Origin: Eggerthellaceae bacterium
GTDB taxonomy: Bacteria > Actinomycetota > Coriobacteriia > Coriobacteriales > Eggerthellaceae
Assembly (NCBI GenBank): GCA_017960005.1
Contig: JAGCZM010000100.1
Span: forward strand, 1 to 12,310
Length of the DNA stretch: 12,310 nt
Direction of reading: 5' to 3'
The notes below the pieces were generated by a model that saw nothing but the letters and a program-made list of their open reading frames with translations, was not told where the DNA came from and made no database searches. Both the position numbers and the translations under genes were made by a program. Positions 1-6,193 of the stretch are shown piece by piece. How positions within the stretch are numbered: the first letter of the stretch is position 1; every line of letters starts with the position of its first letter.

Positions 1-1853
1 ATGTTGCGCAAGACGTCATCATCCGCGAGCTTGATTGCGGTACCAAGGAAGGCGTTGTCTATCCGCTTCAGGTCATCGACAAGAAGAACAAGAGCAAGAA
101 ACCCGATGAGAACCTGATCGGTCGCTGCCTCATCGAGGATGTGGTCACCTCCGAAGGCGAGGTGTTGGCACAAGCCGGCAGCTACATCAAGAGCATGGCC
201 CAGATCAAAGAGATGATCGCAGCCGGTCTCGAGACCGTCAACGTCCGTACCGTCATGACCTGCCGCGCGCATCACGGCGTATGCCAGAAGTGCTACGGTT
301 GGGATTTGGCGACCGGCCGCCCGGTCAACATCGGTACCGCCGTCGGCATCATCGCCGCACAGTCCATCGGCGAGCCCGGCACGCAGTTGACCATGCGTAC
401 GTTTCATACCGGCGGTGTTGCCGGCTCCGACATCACGCAGGGTCTTCCCCGTGTACAAGAGCTTTTCGAGGCACGTCGTCCCAAGGGTTTGGCGCTCATT
501 GCCGAAATCTCCGGTACGCTGCAGGTGACCGGCGACAAGCAAAGCAAGAAGATCACGATTCATGACCAAGAGGGCAACTGCACGGAAGTGGAAGTATCTC
601 CGCGTACACAGCTCTACGAAGGTGTCACCGACGGTTGCGAGGTTCGTGTCGGCCAGCAATTGACCAAGGGTTCTTTGTATCCGGTTGATTTGCTGCGTTT
701 GACCGATCTTTACACCACGCTTCGTTACATCGTTTCCGAAGTACAGTCGGTTTACCAAGGCGAGGGCGTTGCCATCTCCGATAAACATATCGAGGTTATC
801 GCACGCCAGATGCTTCGCAAGGTATCGGTAACCGAGGCAGGCGATTCCGACTTGCTGCCCGGCAGCCAGATGAATCGCTACGAGTTCGAGGATATCGCCA
901 ACGCGCTTATCGCCGAGGGTAAAAACCCGCCGACCGCAACACCGCAATTGCTCGGTATCACCAAGGCCTCTCTAGCCACCGAAAGCTTCCTTTCCGCGGC
1001 ATCGTTCCAGGAGACCACGAAGGTATTGACCGATTCCGCCATCGAGGGCAAGGTCGATATGCTCAGCGGTCTGAAAGAAAACGTCCTTATCGGCAAGCCC
1101 ATCCCGGCAGGTACCGGCGTTCCGCGTTATCGCAACGTCACGCTTACCTACAAGGGCAAGCCGGTGGAGAAGGCATCCGCGGATGCTTTGCCCGAGGACG
1201 CGCCCGACATGCTGCGCCAGATCGAGGAATTGCTCCCGCAGGCTCAGGATTGGCAGTTCGACAACGACGGCTATCTGGGTATGGGTTCCCGTTACTACGG
1301 CATGCTCGGCCGTCGCGGCAAACAGCTCTCCGACGAGGACGCACGTCTCTATATCCAGGATGATTTGGGCGTTTCCCAGCGTTGGGCAAACAAGTTCTCC
1401 GAAGCCGGTATCGAAACCGTCGAGGATTTGTGGGGCAAGACCGAGGATGAGTTGATGCGTATCGAGGGCATCGGCAACAAGGCCATCGAAGAGCTCAAAG
1501 CCGGTCTTGAGGCACACGATTTGATGTGGGTCATCGAAAACGATCTCACCGCATCCTTGGATGATGTGAGCTCTTTGATGGATTACGTCTTCTCGCCTGA
1601 TGACACGGTCATCTTGGGAGGAACATCGCTTAACACCTATTACGGCGATGACGAGGAGATGCTCGGCGAGGCACTGCCTTCACGCAAGTATCAACAGCGC
1701 CTTATGACCGATGAGCTCGACGAATTGCTTTTGGGCGATTACGGGTTCAGCTCGATTACCGAGGACTATGAGAAGAAGATTCTCGATGACGAGGACAACA
1801 GCTCCTTTGAGTCGTTCATCGACGATGACGAAGAGGACAACGAAGAGGAATAA
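1..1853 (+). CDS. rpoC: DNA-directed RNA polymerase subunit beta' (C-terminal part, 5' end cut by window)
   Basis: This is the 3' portion of rpoC, open from base 3 with no start in the window, giving 616 residues. The beta' subunit forms the active-site cleft of RNA polymerase. Visible hallmarks are the second zinc-site cysteines (fragment residues 12, 87, 94 and 97, the last three in TCRAHHGVCQKC), the bridge-helix and trigger-loop region around AAQSIGEPGTQLTMRTFHTGG, the late motif SFQETTKVLTDSAIEGK and the usual C-terminal landmark IGKPIPAGTGVPRYRN near base 1139. Most bacterial RpoC proteins end soon after that landmark. This one continues for about 235 residues: a linker, a helix-hairpin-helix module at fragment residues 449-504 that looks like the alpha-subunit C-terminal domain, then a strongly acidic tail ending in DDDEEDNEEE. 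rpoB would be expected just upstream, outside the window. The identity is certain; the meaning of the extension is inference. Confidence 0.98.
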   Translation, partial: VAQDVIIRELDCGTKEGVVYPLQVIDKKNKSKKPDENLIGRCLIEDVVTSEGEVLAQAGSYIKSMAQIKEMIAAGLETVNVRTVMTCRAHHGVCQKCYGWDLATGRPVNIGTAVGIIAAQSIGEPGTQLTMRTFHTGGVAGSDITQGLPRVQELFEARRPKGLALIAEISGTLQVTGDKQSKKITIHDQEGNCTEVEVSPRTQLYEGVTDGCEVRVGQQLTKGSLYPVDLLRLTDLYTTLRYIVSEVQSVYQGEGVAISDKHIEVIARQMLRKVSVTEAGDSDLLPGSQMNRYEFEDIANALIAEGKNPPTATPQLLGITKASLATESFLSAASFQETTKVLTDSAIEGKVDMLSGLKENVLIGKPIPAGTGVPRYRNVTLTYKGKPVEKASADALPEDAPDMLRQIEELLPQAQDWQFDNDGYLGMGSRYYGMLGRRGKQLSDEDARLYIQDDLGVSQRWANKFSEAGIETVEDLWGKTEDELMRIEGIGNKAIEELKAGLEAHDLMWVIENDLTASLDDVSSLMDYVFSPDDTVILGGTSLNTYYGDDEEMLGEALPSRKYQQRLMTDELDELLLGDYGFSSITEDYEKKILDDEDNSSFESFIDDDEEDNEEE

Positions 1854-1862
1854 CGCTTAACG

Positions 1863-1900
1863 ATGTGTCCGTGTCGCAGCGCGATGCGGACACATTTAAT
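1863..1900 (+). terminator. Hairpin terminator after rpoC
   Basis: The inverted repeat ATGTGTCCG (1863-1871) and CGGACACAT (1887-1895) pairs perfectly over 9 bp. It encloses a second short stem, TCGC-AGC-GCGA, with an opposed TG/TG pair of bases between the two. The arm runs into TTTAAT, so the uridine tract is short. The hairpin starts 9 bases after the rpoC stop. It is likely a rho-independent terminator for the rpo operon, possibly a leaky one. Confidence 0.7.
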
Positions 1901-1908
1901 GCTACAAT
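1900..1908 (+). promoter_or_regulatory. Extended -10 promoter for the small membrane protein gene
   Basis: The sequence TGC-TACAAT has an extended -10 TGn element followed by a hexamer matching TATAAT at five of six positions. There is no good -35 at the usual distance, as is common for extended -10 promoters. Transcription would start near 1915, giving a leader of about 50 nt before the ATG at 1966. The site lies just past the rpoC terminator, so the small gene would be transcribed independently of rpoC. Confidence 0.5.
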
Positions 1909-1965
1909 TACGCAGACAAAAAGCTTAGGCTTTAATTCGATTGAAAGAAAAAGGGGTTTATAAAA

Positions 1966-2094
1966 ATGGCCACTGTAACTATTTTCGGACTCGCGATTCC
2001 CGTTTGGTTGTTATGGGTATTGGGCGGTCTCGTCGTTGCCGTTCTTTTGTTCTACATCATCAAGGGCTTCGTTTCCGAGATGAAGAAGAAATAA
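1966..2094 (+). CDS. Small single-pass membrane protein, 42 residues, unknown function
   Basis: This short reading frame encodes 42 residues. The start ATG has a strong ribosome binding site (AAGGGG, 1951-1956), in the same style as the one before purC. The product is a short N-terminus (MATVTIF), a hydrophobic stretch at about residues 6-32 rich in L, V, I and W, and a charged C-terminus ending in EMKKK. The lysines predict that the C-terminus faces the cytoplasm. The gene has its own promoter-like element, a terminator on each side, and no operon partner. I do not recognise the family. It may be an accessory membrane peptide, but no function can be assigned. It is too short for many gene-calling cutoffs. 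The ribosome binding site, the clean membrane segment and the flanking signals argue that it is real. Confidence 0.7.
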   Translation: MATVTIFGLAIPVWLLWVLGGLVVAVLLFYIIKGFVSEMKKK

Positions 2095-2128
2095 CCATTC
2101 GGTTGAGTTTTCTCTATGTTTGATTGAT

Positions 2129-2167
2129 GAAAGCACCCGTATACCGTGCGGGTGCTTTCTTGCTTTT
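2129..2167 (+). terminator. Strong intrinsic terminator after the small membrane protein gene
   Basis: GAAAGCACCCG (2129-2139) pairs perfectly with CGGGTGCTTTC (2149-2159), an 11-bp stem with a 9-base loop. It is followed by TTGCTTTT. It lies 34 bases after the stop of the small membrane protein gene and ends its transcript. Its T tract merges into the TATAAT upstream of the sortase-like gene. Confidence 0.9.
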
Positions 2168-2172
2168 ATAAT
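2167..2172 (+). promoter_or_regulatory. Candidate -10 element for a leaderless sortase-like transcript
   Basis: A perfect TATAAT overlaps the end of the preceding terminator's T tract. Six bases separate it from the ATG at 2179, so RNA would start at or next to the start codon, giving a leaderless message. No convincing -35 is seen 15-19 bases upstream because that region is the terminator hairpin. No ribosome binding site precedes the ATG, which fits leaderless translation. This is inferred from sequence alone. Confidence 0.4.
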
Positions 2173-2178
2173 ACGTTT

Positions 2179-3345
2179 ATGGTCGATTTTCCCGAAAAAC
2201 AGCAACCCAAGCTCAAGTACGCCAAGCACGCCGCTCCTTTCTTTATGGATGACGAAGAAGAGGAGAATGAAGTTTCCGCAGTACCTCAAGAAGACATCGA
2301 TTGGGAATCGGAGGCACAATTGTGGGAAGAAGAGCTCGTCGGTAACGAAACGCAAGATGAAGAAGAAATCACCGCCGATGAAGTGTCGGAGGACGATTTT
2401 GCCCTTGTGCAGGCTCCGGTTGTCAGGCCTGTGGAAGATCCGCGCAGTCAAAGCAAATACGGGCGGATGGGTACGGCGCGAAGCGACGAAACGGCCAGAC
2501 GCATAAACTCCGGCAAGAAAAAACGTGCGGGTCTGCGTGCGATTTTGATTGTCGTTTGCACCATCGCTTTGTTGGCGGGCGTGTTCAGCGCCTATACGCT
2601 TTCTTATTATTTCGGACAAAAACAATATGACGATCTTTCCTCGTCCATGATTAAGGCCCCCACCGCGCTTGCAAGCGCAAGCGATGAGGAGATATCGGCG
2701 CTTTTGGCAGATACGGGCGTGTTCTGGGGAGGATTGCTGAGCATAAACAGCGATATCGTCGCATGGGTCTACGTTCCCGATGCAGGCATCAGTTTCCCGA
2801 TATGTTTGGGCCAAGACAACGATACCTACTTATACAGATCCTTCGACGGCATCCAGGGAAACGCGATTTGGCCTTCGATGGGGACGCCTTTTGTCGTACG
2901 TGATCAGGTGGGTACTTCCGCACAGGAATTCCTTCACGAAAACGAAGGTGTTTACATATACGGGCGCAATATGCGTTCGCATGCGATGTTCGCACGCTTT
3001 ATCGAGGCATATTCTTCCGGCAAGGGATTCAGCGCACACAGCCGCATATTCGTGTTCACGCCGCAGGGCAACTACTGACTTAAGCCCGTCAGCTATCTCA
3101 AGCTGGGGCAGGGGGAATCTTTCTTCGAAACCCGCTTCGATACTCCCATGCAAAAGGCCGCTTATCTGTATGAACTCATCAGTCGCAACATGGTTGCCAA
3201 GATAACCTTCGAGCGTCCGGGTGCCCACGAAATCGAGCGATTCTTCGTGTTCGAAACGGGCTTGGGGGAGGCCGGCGGAGCCAACGATATCGGCTATATG
3301 CTGCTTTGCTCGGTTGAGGGTTTCGTACAGGCGCCGATAGCTTAA
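2179..3345 (+). pseudogene. Sortase B-like membrane protein, interrupted by in-frame TGA
   Basis: Sortases are membrane transpeptidases that attach proteins to the cell wall. From the ATG at 2179 (no ribosome binding site; GTG at 2146 lies inside a terminator) the order is: an acidic cytoplasmic region of about 110 residues, KKKR at 113-116, a membrane segment at about 119-143, and a class B sortase fold with SINSDIVAWVYVPDAGISFP, YLYRSFDG and a late IYGRNMRSHAMF. In SrtB this last motif is YGH, where His is catalytic; here it is Arg263 (codon CGC, 2965-2967). A TGA at codon 300 (3076-3078) truncates the product. The same frame then stays open for 89 codons with clear sortase C-terminal similarity, including a Cys at 377 (LLCS) in place of the TC motif, but no obvious catalytic Arg after it. 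Intact length would be 388 residues. It is probably a decayed or non-catalytic sortase; readthrough or a sequencing error is also possible. Confidence 0.8.
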
Positions 3346-3408
3346 AAGCCTTTGTTTTTCTTCGGGTGATACCCCTCGCGTTTTAGTGTGCGCCTCTTGT
3401 AGATTTTA

Positions 3409-3438
3409 TTGCACAAACGATTGCCGCGCTGTTAATAT
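3409..3438 (+). promoter_or_regulatory. Candidate promoter of the purine operon
   Basis: TTGCAC (3409-3414) is followed 18 bases later by TAATAT (3433-3438), preceded by TGT (3430-3432), which gives an extended -10. Each hexamer is a partial match (3 of 6 and 4 of 6). Transcription would begin near 3445 and leave a leader of about 130 nt before purE, carrying a hairpin and a terminator. It is the best candidate in the 232-base gap, but it is weak. Confidence 0.4.
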
Positions 3439-3461
3439 GCCCTTGTCACGGAAATGCACTC

Positions 3462-3478
3462 GGTGTCGATTCGACACC
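3462..3478 (+). other. Leader hairpin upstream of purE
   Basis: GGTGTCG (3462-3468) and CGACACC (3472-3478) form a perfect 7-bp stem with the loop ATT. It lies in the predicted leader between the candidate promoter and the terminator. It could be an RNA structure that takes part in attenuation, or a DNA inverted repeat serving as an operator for a repressor. It does not match purine, ZTP or PRPP riboswitch consensus features that I can recall. Confidence 0.5.
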
Positions 3479-3523
3479 AAACATACCACCCAACATCGAG
3501 CGCAACCGCTATCAACCGTTAAG

Positions 3524-3563
3524 GCAGACAACACAGCTTTGCTGTCTGCTTTTTTCGTTTTTT
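3524..3563 (+). terminator. Intrinsic terminator in the purE leader (likely attenuator)
   Basis: GCAGACA (3524-3530) pairs with TGTCTGC (3543-3549), followed by TTTTTT, CG and a second TTTTTT. An alternative fold uses ACAGC-TTT-GCTGT inside it. The terminator ends one base before the purE ribosome binding site. If the operon promoter lies upstream, RNA polymerase must pass this hairpin to reach the pur genes, so it is well placed to regulate them by attenuation. It could instead end transcription from the sortase-like gene, with an unseen promoter overlapping the T tracts. Confidence 0.8.
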
Positions 3564-3564
3564 C

Positions 3565-3570
3565 GGAGGA
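3565..3570 (+). promoter_or_regulatory. Ribosome binding site that fixes the purE start
   Basis: GGAGGA lies 7 bases before the ATG at 3578. The reading frame is open further upstream, to a GTG at 3386 and an ATG at 3437, but only the 3578 start has this site, and it matches the N-terminus of PurE proteins. Confidence 0.85.
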
Positions 3571-3577
3571 AGCCGCA

Positions 3578-4069
3578 ATGGCAAAAGTCGGAGTGGTTAT
3601 GGGCAGCACAAGCGATCTGCCGATTGTCCAAAAAGCGTTGGACACCCTTGACGCGTATGGGGTGGAATACCAAGTAAGAGTTCTCTCTGCACACAGATGT
3701 CCGAAGGAAGCCGCGGAGTTCGCGCAGCAAGCGCAAACGAGCGGCTTTCAAGTTTTAATAGCCGCAGCCGGTATGGCGGCACACTTGGCGGGCGCTTTGG
3801 CCGCCAATACCGTCTTGCCGGTCATCGGCATTCCCTGCAAGTCTTCATCTTTTGACGGATGGGACGCATTGCTTGCAACCGTGCAGATGCCTTCGGGCAT
3901 CCCGGTTGCCACCGTGGCGGTCGACGGCGCGAAAAACGCCGCGTTGCTTGCCATCGAAATCCTGGCTTTACACGACGGGCAGCTTGCCGCAAAACTGCGG
4001 GAAGCCCGTATCGCGGATAAAGACAAAGTATTACAGGCAGACGAAGCACTGAACAAACCGACCAAGTAA
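3578..4069 (+). CDS. purE: N5-carboxyaminoimidazole ribonucleotide mutase (PurE, class I type)
   Basis: This 163-residue cytoplasmic enzyme makes 4-carboxyaminoimidazole ribonucleotide (CAIR), purine step 6. Family motifs seen are MGSTSD (8-13), SAHR (37-40), AGMAAHLAG (64-72), then [16 protein letters not shown] and [24 protein letters not shown]. The AHLAG segment matches class I enzymes, which rearrange N5-CAIR made by PurK; class II enzymes, which carboxylate AIR directly, differ here. No purK lies in the window, so it must be elsewhere, or the cell relies on high CO2. purE is the first gene of the operon, 17 bases before purC, directly behind a leader terminator. The family assignment is firm; the class is inferred from motif similarity. 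Confidence 0.95.
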   Translation: MAKVGVVMGSTSDLPIVQKALDTLDAYGVEYQVRVLSAHRCPKEAAEFAQQAQTSGFQVLIAAAGMAAHLAGALAANTVLPVIGIPCKSSSFDGWDALLATVQMPSGIPVATVAVDGAKNAALLAIEILALHDGQLAAKLREARIADKDKVLQADEALNKPTK

Positions 4070-4086
4070 CAAAAAGGGGTAAAACA

Positions 4087-4767
4087 ATGGAATTGATTTA
4101 CACGGGTAAAACCAAAAACGTTTTCGCAATGGAAAACGGCAACTATCTGCTGAAGTTCAAGGACGACTGCACCGGTAAAGACGGTGTGTTCGATCCCGGC
4201 GAGAACTCCATCGGTTTGACCATCGAGGGCGTGGGCGACGTCAATCTGCGCATGTCCGTCTACTTCTTCGAGAAGATAAACGAAGCCGGTATTCGCACCC
4301 ACTTCGTTTCCGCCGATTTCGACAACACCACCATGGAAGTTTTGCCCGCCAAGGTGTTCGGTCATGGTTTGGAAGTCATCTGCCGTCTTCGTGCCGTCGG
4401 CAGCTTCTATCGCAGATACAGCGACTACGTCGAAGAAGCGGCCAAGCTTCCTTTCTATGTCGAGACCACCTTCAAAGACGACGCAAAGGGCGATCCTTTG
4501 GTCACCAAAGACGGTCTCATCACCTTGGGAATCATGTCCGCCGAGCAATATGACGAACTTAAAGTCATGACTCAAAAGGTCACTGCCATCGTTGCCGACG
4601 AAATGGCGAAGAAGGGCCTTGAGCTTTATGACATCAAGTTTGAGTTCGGTTACGACAAAGACGGCAAGGTCATCCTCATCGATGAAATCGCATCCGGCAA
4701 TATGCGTGTTTACAAGGATGGCGAATACATTCAACCGATGACCCTCTCAGAGTTGTTCTTCGCATAA
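4087..4767 (+). CDS. purC: Phosphoribosylaminoimidazole-succinocarboxamide synthase (SAICAR synthetase)
   Basis: This 226-residue enzyme joins aspartate to CAIR with ATP to form SAICAR (purine step 7). Its ribosome binding site is AAGGGG at 4074-4079. Recognisable family elements are the N-terminal [15 protein letters not shown], the ribonucleotide-binding stretch [25 protein letters not shown] and the late [12 protein letters not shown]. The last takes the place of the usual DEISPDTxRxWD and is clearly divergent. The segment [16 protein letters not shown] also replaces the common TAFNG form. The enzyme is therefore a variant branch of PurC, slightly shorter than the B. subtilis type. Its stop codon shares one base with the purF start (TAATG), so purF translation is probably coupled to it. 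Its placement between purE and purF supports the assignment. Confidence 0.93.
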   Translation: MELIYTGKTKNVFAMENGNYLLKFKDDCTGKDGVFDPGENSIGLTIEGVGDVNLRMSVYFFEKINEAGIRTHFVSADFDNTTMEVLPAKVFGHGLEVICRLRAVGSFYRRYSDYVEEAAKLPFYVETTFKDDAKGDPLVTKDGLITLGIMSAEQYDELKVMTQKVTAIVADEMAKKGLELYDIKFEFGYDKDGKVILIDEIASGNMRVYKDGEYIQPMTLSELFFA

Positions 4768-6191
4768 TGGGCGGGTTTTTCGGGGCGGTTGACTCCGCTC
4801 AAGTCATCAACGAGATATTTTTCGGGACCGATTATCATTCCCATCTCGGTACCAAAAGCGGCGGCATCGTCGTATGGGACAAGGACCGCGGGTATACCCG
4901 CGAAATCCATTCCATCGAGTCTGTGCCGTTCCGTTCTCGCTTTGAGCACGAGTTGGGTGATTTTATCGGAACCTCCGGCATAGGATGCATCTCGGATTCG
5001 GATCCCCAGCCTTTGATGGTCCGTTCTAAGTTGGGTTTGTTTGCCTTATCGACGCTCGGCGTCATCAACAATCCCGATGAGTTGACCCAAAAGGTCATCG
5101 ACCATGGGTTCGGACAGTTCATGGCCATGTCTTCGGGCAAGATAAACGATACCGAACTGGTCGCATCGCTCATCAATACCAAAGACTCTCTTGTCGATGG
5201 CATCCGTTTTGCCCAATCGGTCATAGACGGCTCCATGACAATTACCGCACTGCTCGATGACGGTTCTCTCATCGCCGCACGCGACGGTAAGGGCCGCCTT
5301 CCCGTGCTGATCGGCAAGCGCGATACCGGTTATTGCATGGCATTCGAGTCCTTCTCCTATATGAAACTCGGTTACGAGAGTTGCTATGAACTCGGTCCCG
5401 GCGAAATCGTCAAGATAACCGCCGATGGGATAGAAGTGCTTTCTCCCGCCGGCAAGGACATGAAGATCTGCGCGTTTTTGTGGACGTATTACGGCTATCC
5501 CAACTCCGATTACGAGGGCAAAAACGTCGAAACCATGCGCTATAAAAACGGTGCGCTGATGGCGCGCAAAGAGATTGAGCAAGGCGCGCTTCCCGATGTC
5601 GATTATGTGGCAGGCATGCCCGATTCGGGCATTCCCCATGCCATCGGCTATGCCAACGAAAGCCATCTTGCCTTCGCACGTCCCTTTATCAAGTACACGC
5701 CGTCGTGGTTGCGTTCGTTTACCCCTTCGCAACAATCAATCAGAAACCAGATCGCCGCGATGAAGCAAATCCCCATTCCCGAGCTTATCGACGGCAAGAA
5801 AGCCTTGTTGGTGGACGACTCTATCGTACGCGGTACCCAGCTGAGGGAAACGGTTGATTTCCTGTACAGTTTTGGTGCCAAAGAGGTACACATGCGCTCC
5901 GCATGCCCTCCCATCATGTACTCTTGCAAGTACTTAAACTTTTCGGTAAGTGCTTCGGATATGGATCTGCTCGCACGCCGAACCATCCAGGAACTGGAAG
6001 GCGATGAGGGCCAAAAGCACCTGGAGGAGTACGCCGACGGTACCACCGAACGCGGTAAATGCATGCTCAAAAACATCTGCGAGAAGATGGGATTCGATTC
6101 GCTGGGTTACCAAAGTCTCGACGGCATGCTGGAGGCCATCGGTATCGACAAAGATAAGATTTGTACGTATTGCTGGACGGGGAAGGAATAA
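4767..6191 (+). CDS. purF: Amidophosphoribosyltransferase-family protein (PurF variant lacking the glutaminase cysteine)
   Basis: PurF makes phosphoribosylamine from PRPP and ammonia released from glutamine, the first purine step. The 474-residue product keeps the phosphoribosyltransferase half: VDDSIVRGT at 349-357 binds PRPP, and cysteines 235, 387, 466 and 469 (KICAFLW, SCKY, CTYCW) match the four iron-sulfur ligands of the B. subtilis type. The N-terminal glutaminase half is present as a fold but altered. The chain starts MGGFFG where canonical enzymes expose MCG, so the nucleophilic Cys is Gly2. The GHVR arginine aligns with Ser76, and the asparagine of HNG with Leu97. No upstream in-frame start restores a cysteine. 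I recall annotated homologues with this same MGGFFG start in gut anaerobes, so it is a lineage trait rather than a sequencing error. It may use free ammonia or another glutaminase. It has only a weak ribosome binding site and overlaps purC by one base. Confidence 0.9.
   Translation: MGGFFGAVDSAQVINEIFFGTDYHSHLGTKSGGIVVWDKDRGYTREIHSIESVPFRSRFEHELGDFIGTSGIGCISDSDPQPLMVRSKLGLFALSTLGVINNPDELTQKVIDHGFGQFMAMSSGKINDTELVASLINTKDSLVDGIRFAQSVIDGSMTITALLDDGSLIAARDGKGRLPVLIGKRDTGYCMAFESFSYMKLGYESCYELGPGEIVKITADGIEVLSPAGKDMKICAFLWTYYGYPNSDYEGKNVETMRYKNGALMARKEIEQGALPDVDYVAGMPDSGIPHAIGYANESHLAFARPFIKYTPSWLRSFTPSQQSIRNQIAAMKQIPIPELIDGKKALLVDDSIVRGTQLRETVDFLYSFGAKEVHMRSACPPIMYSCKYLNFSVSASDMDLLARRTIQELEGDEGQKHLEEYADGTTERGKCMLKNICEKMGFDSLGYQSLDGMLEAIGIDKDKICTYCWTGKE
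6181..6187 (+). promoter_or_regulatory. Ribosome binding site that fixes the purM TTG start
   Basis: GGAAGGA at the end of purF lies 6 bases before TTG at 6194. The same frame has earlier TTG codons at 6161 and 6170, inside purF, but neither is preceded by a comparable site. Starting at 6194 gives a product of normal PurM length. Confidence 0.8.
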
Positions 6192-6193
6192 TT

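Larger units (their letters stand above)
3346..3577 (+). promoter_or_regulatory. Intergenic control region of the purine operon
   Basis: This 232-base gap separates the sortase-like gene from purE. It holds a small GGGT-GAT-ACCC hairpin at 3364-3374, the candidate promoter, the 7-bp leader hairpin, a direct repeat CAACCG at 3503 and 3513 (10-base period), the leader terminator and the purE ribosome binding site. No strong terminator for the sortase-like gene is seen before the promoter. No PurBox of the B. subtilis CCGAA/TTCGG kind is evident. Confidence 0.6.

Noticed and set aside
1919..1933. Small inverted repeat AAAGC-TTAG-GCTTT in the leader of the small membrane gene
   Set aside because: A 5-bp stem is too weak to support a regulatory call, and it lacks a T tract.
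2146..2178. GTG start 11 codons upstream of the chosen sortase-like start
   Set aside because: It lies inside the loop and stem of a strong terminator, with no ribosome binding site.
2011..2814. Long minus-strand open frame of 267 codons across the small membrane gene and the sortase-like gene
   Set aside because: It crosses two terminators and a promoter, has no recognisable domain or ribosome binding site, and lies opposite a frame with clear sortase similarity. It is a shadow frame.
3076..3108. Possible selenocysteine insertion element after the in-frame TGA of the sortase-like gene (CCC-gt-CAGCT, loop ATCTCA, AGCTG-GGG)
   Set aside because: The hairpin is at a plausible distance, but its loop lacks the G expected at the start of a bacterial SECIS apical loop, and sortases are not known selenoproteins. 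Chance pairing is more likely.
3503..3518. Direct repeat CAACCG with a 10-base period in the purE leader, as an operator
   Set aside because: Six-base repeats are expected by chance, and the site does not match a purine repressor operator I know. It is noted only as part of the control region.
3439..3563. Known riboswitch (purine, ZTP, PRPP or THF) upstream of purE
   Set aside because: I looked for the conserved core sequences of these classes as I remember them and found none. A covariance-model search was not possible here.
3386..3577. N-terminal extension of PurE from GTG 3386 or ATG 3437
   Set aside because: It would run through the promoter, leader hairpin and terminator, has no PurE-like residues and lacks a ribosome binding site. 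The start at 3578 has GGAGGA.
3748..4734. Long minus-strand open frame of 328 codons opposite purE and purC
   Set aside because: It is an antisense shadow of two clearly recognised enzymes. The translated product shows no family motif.
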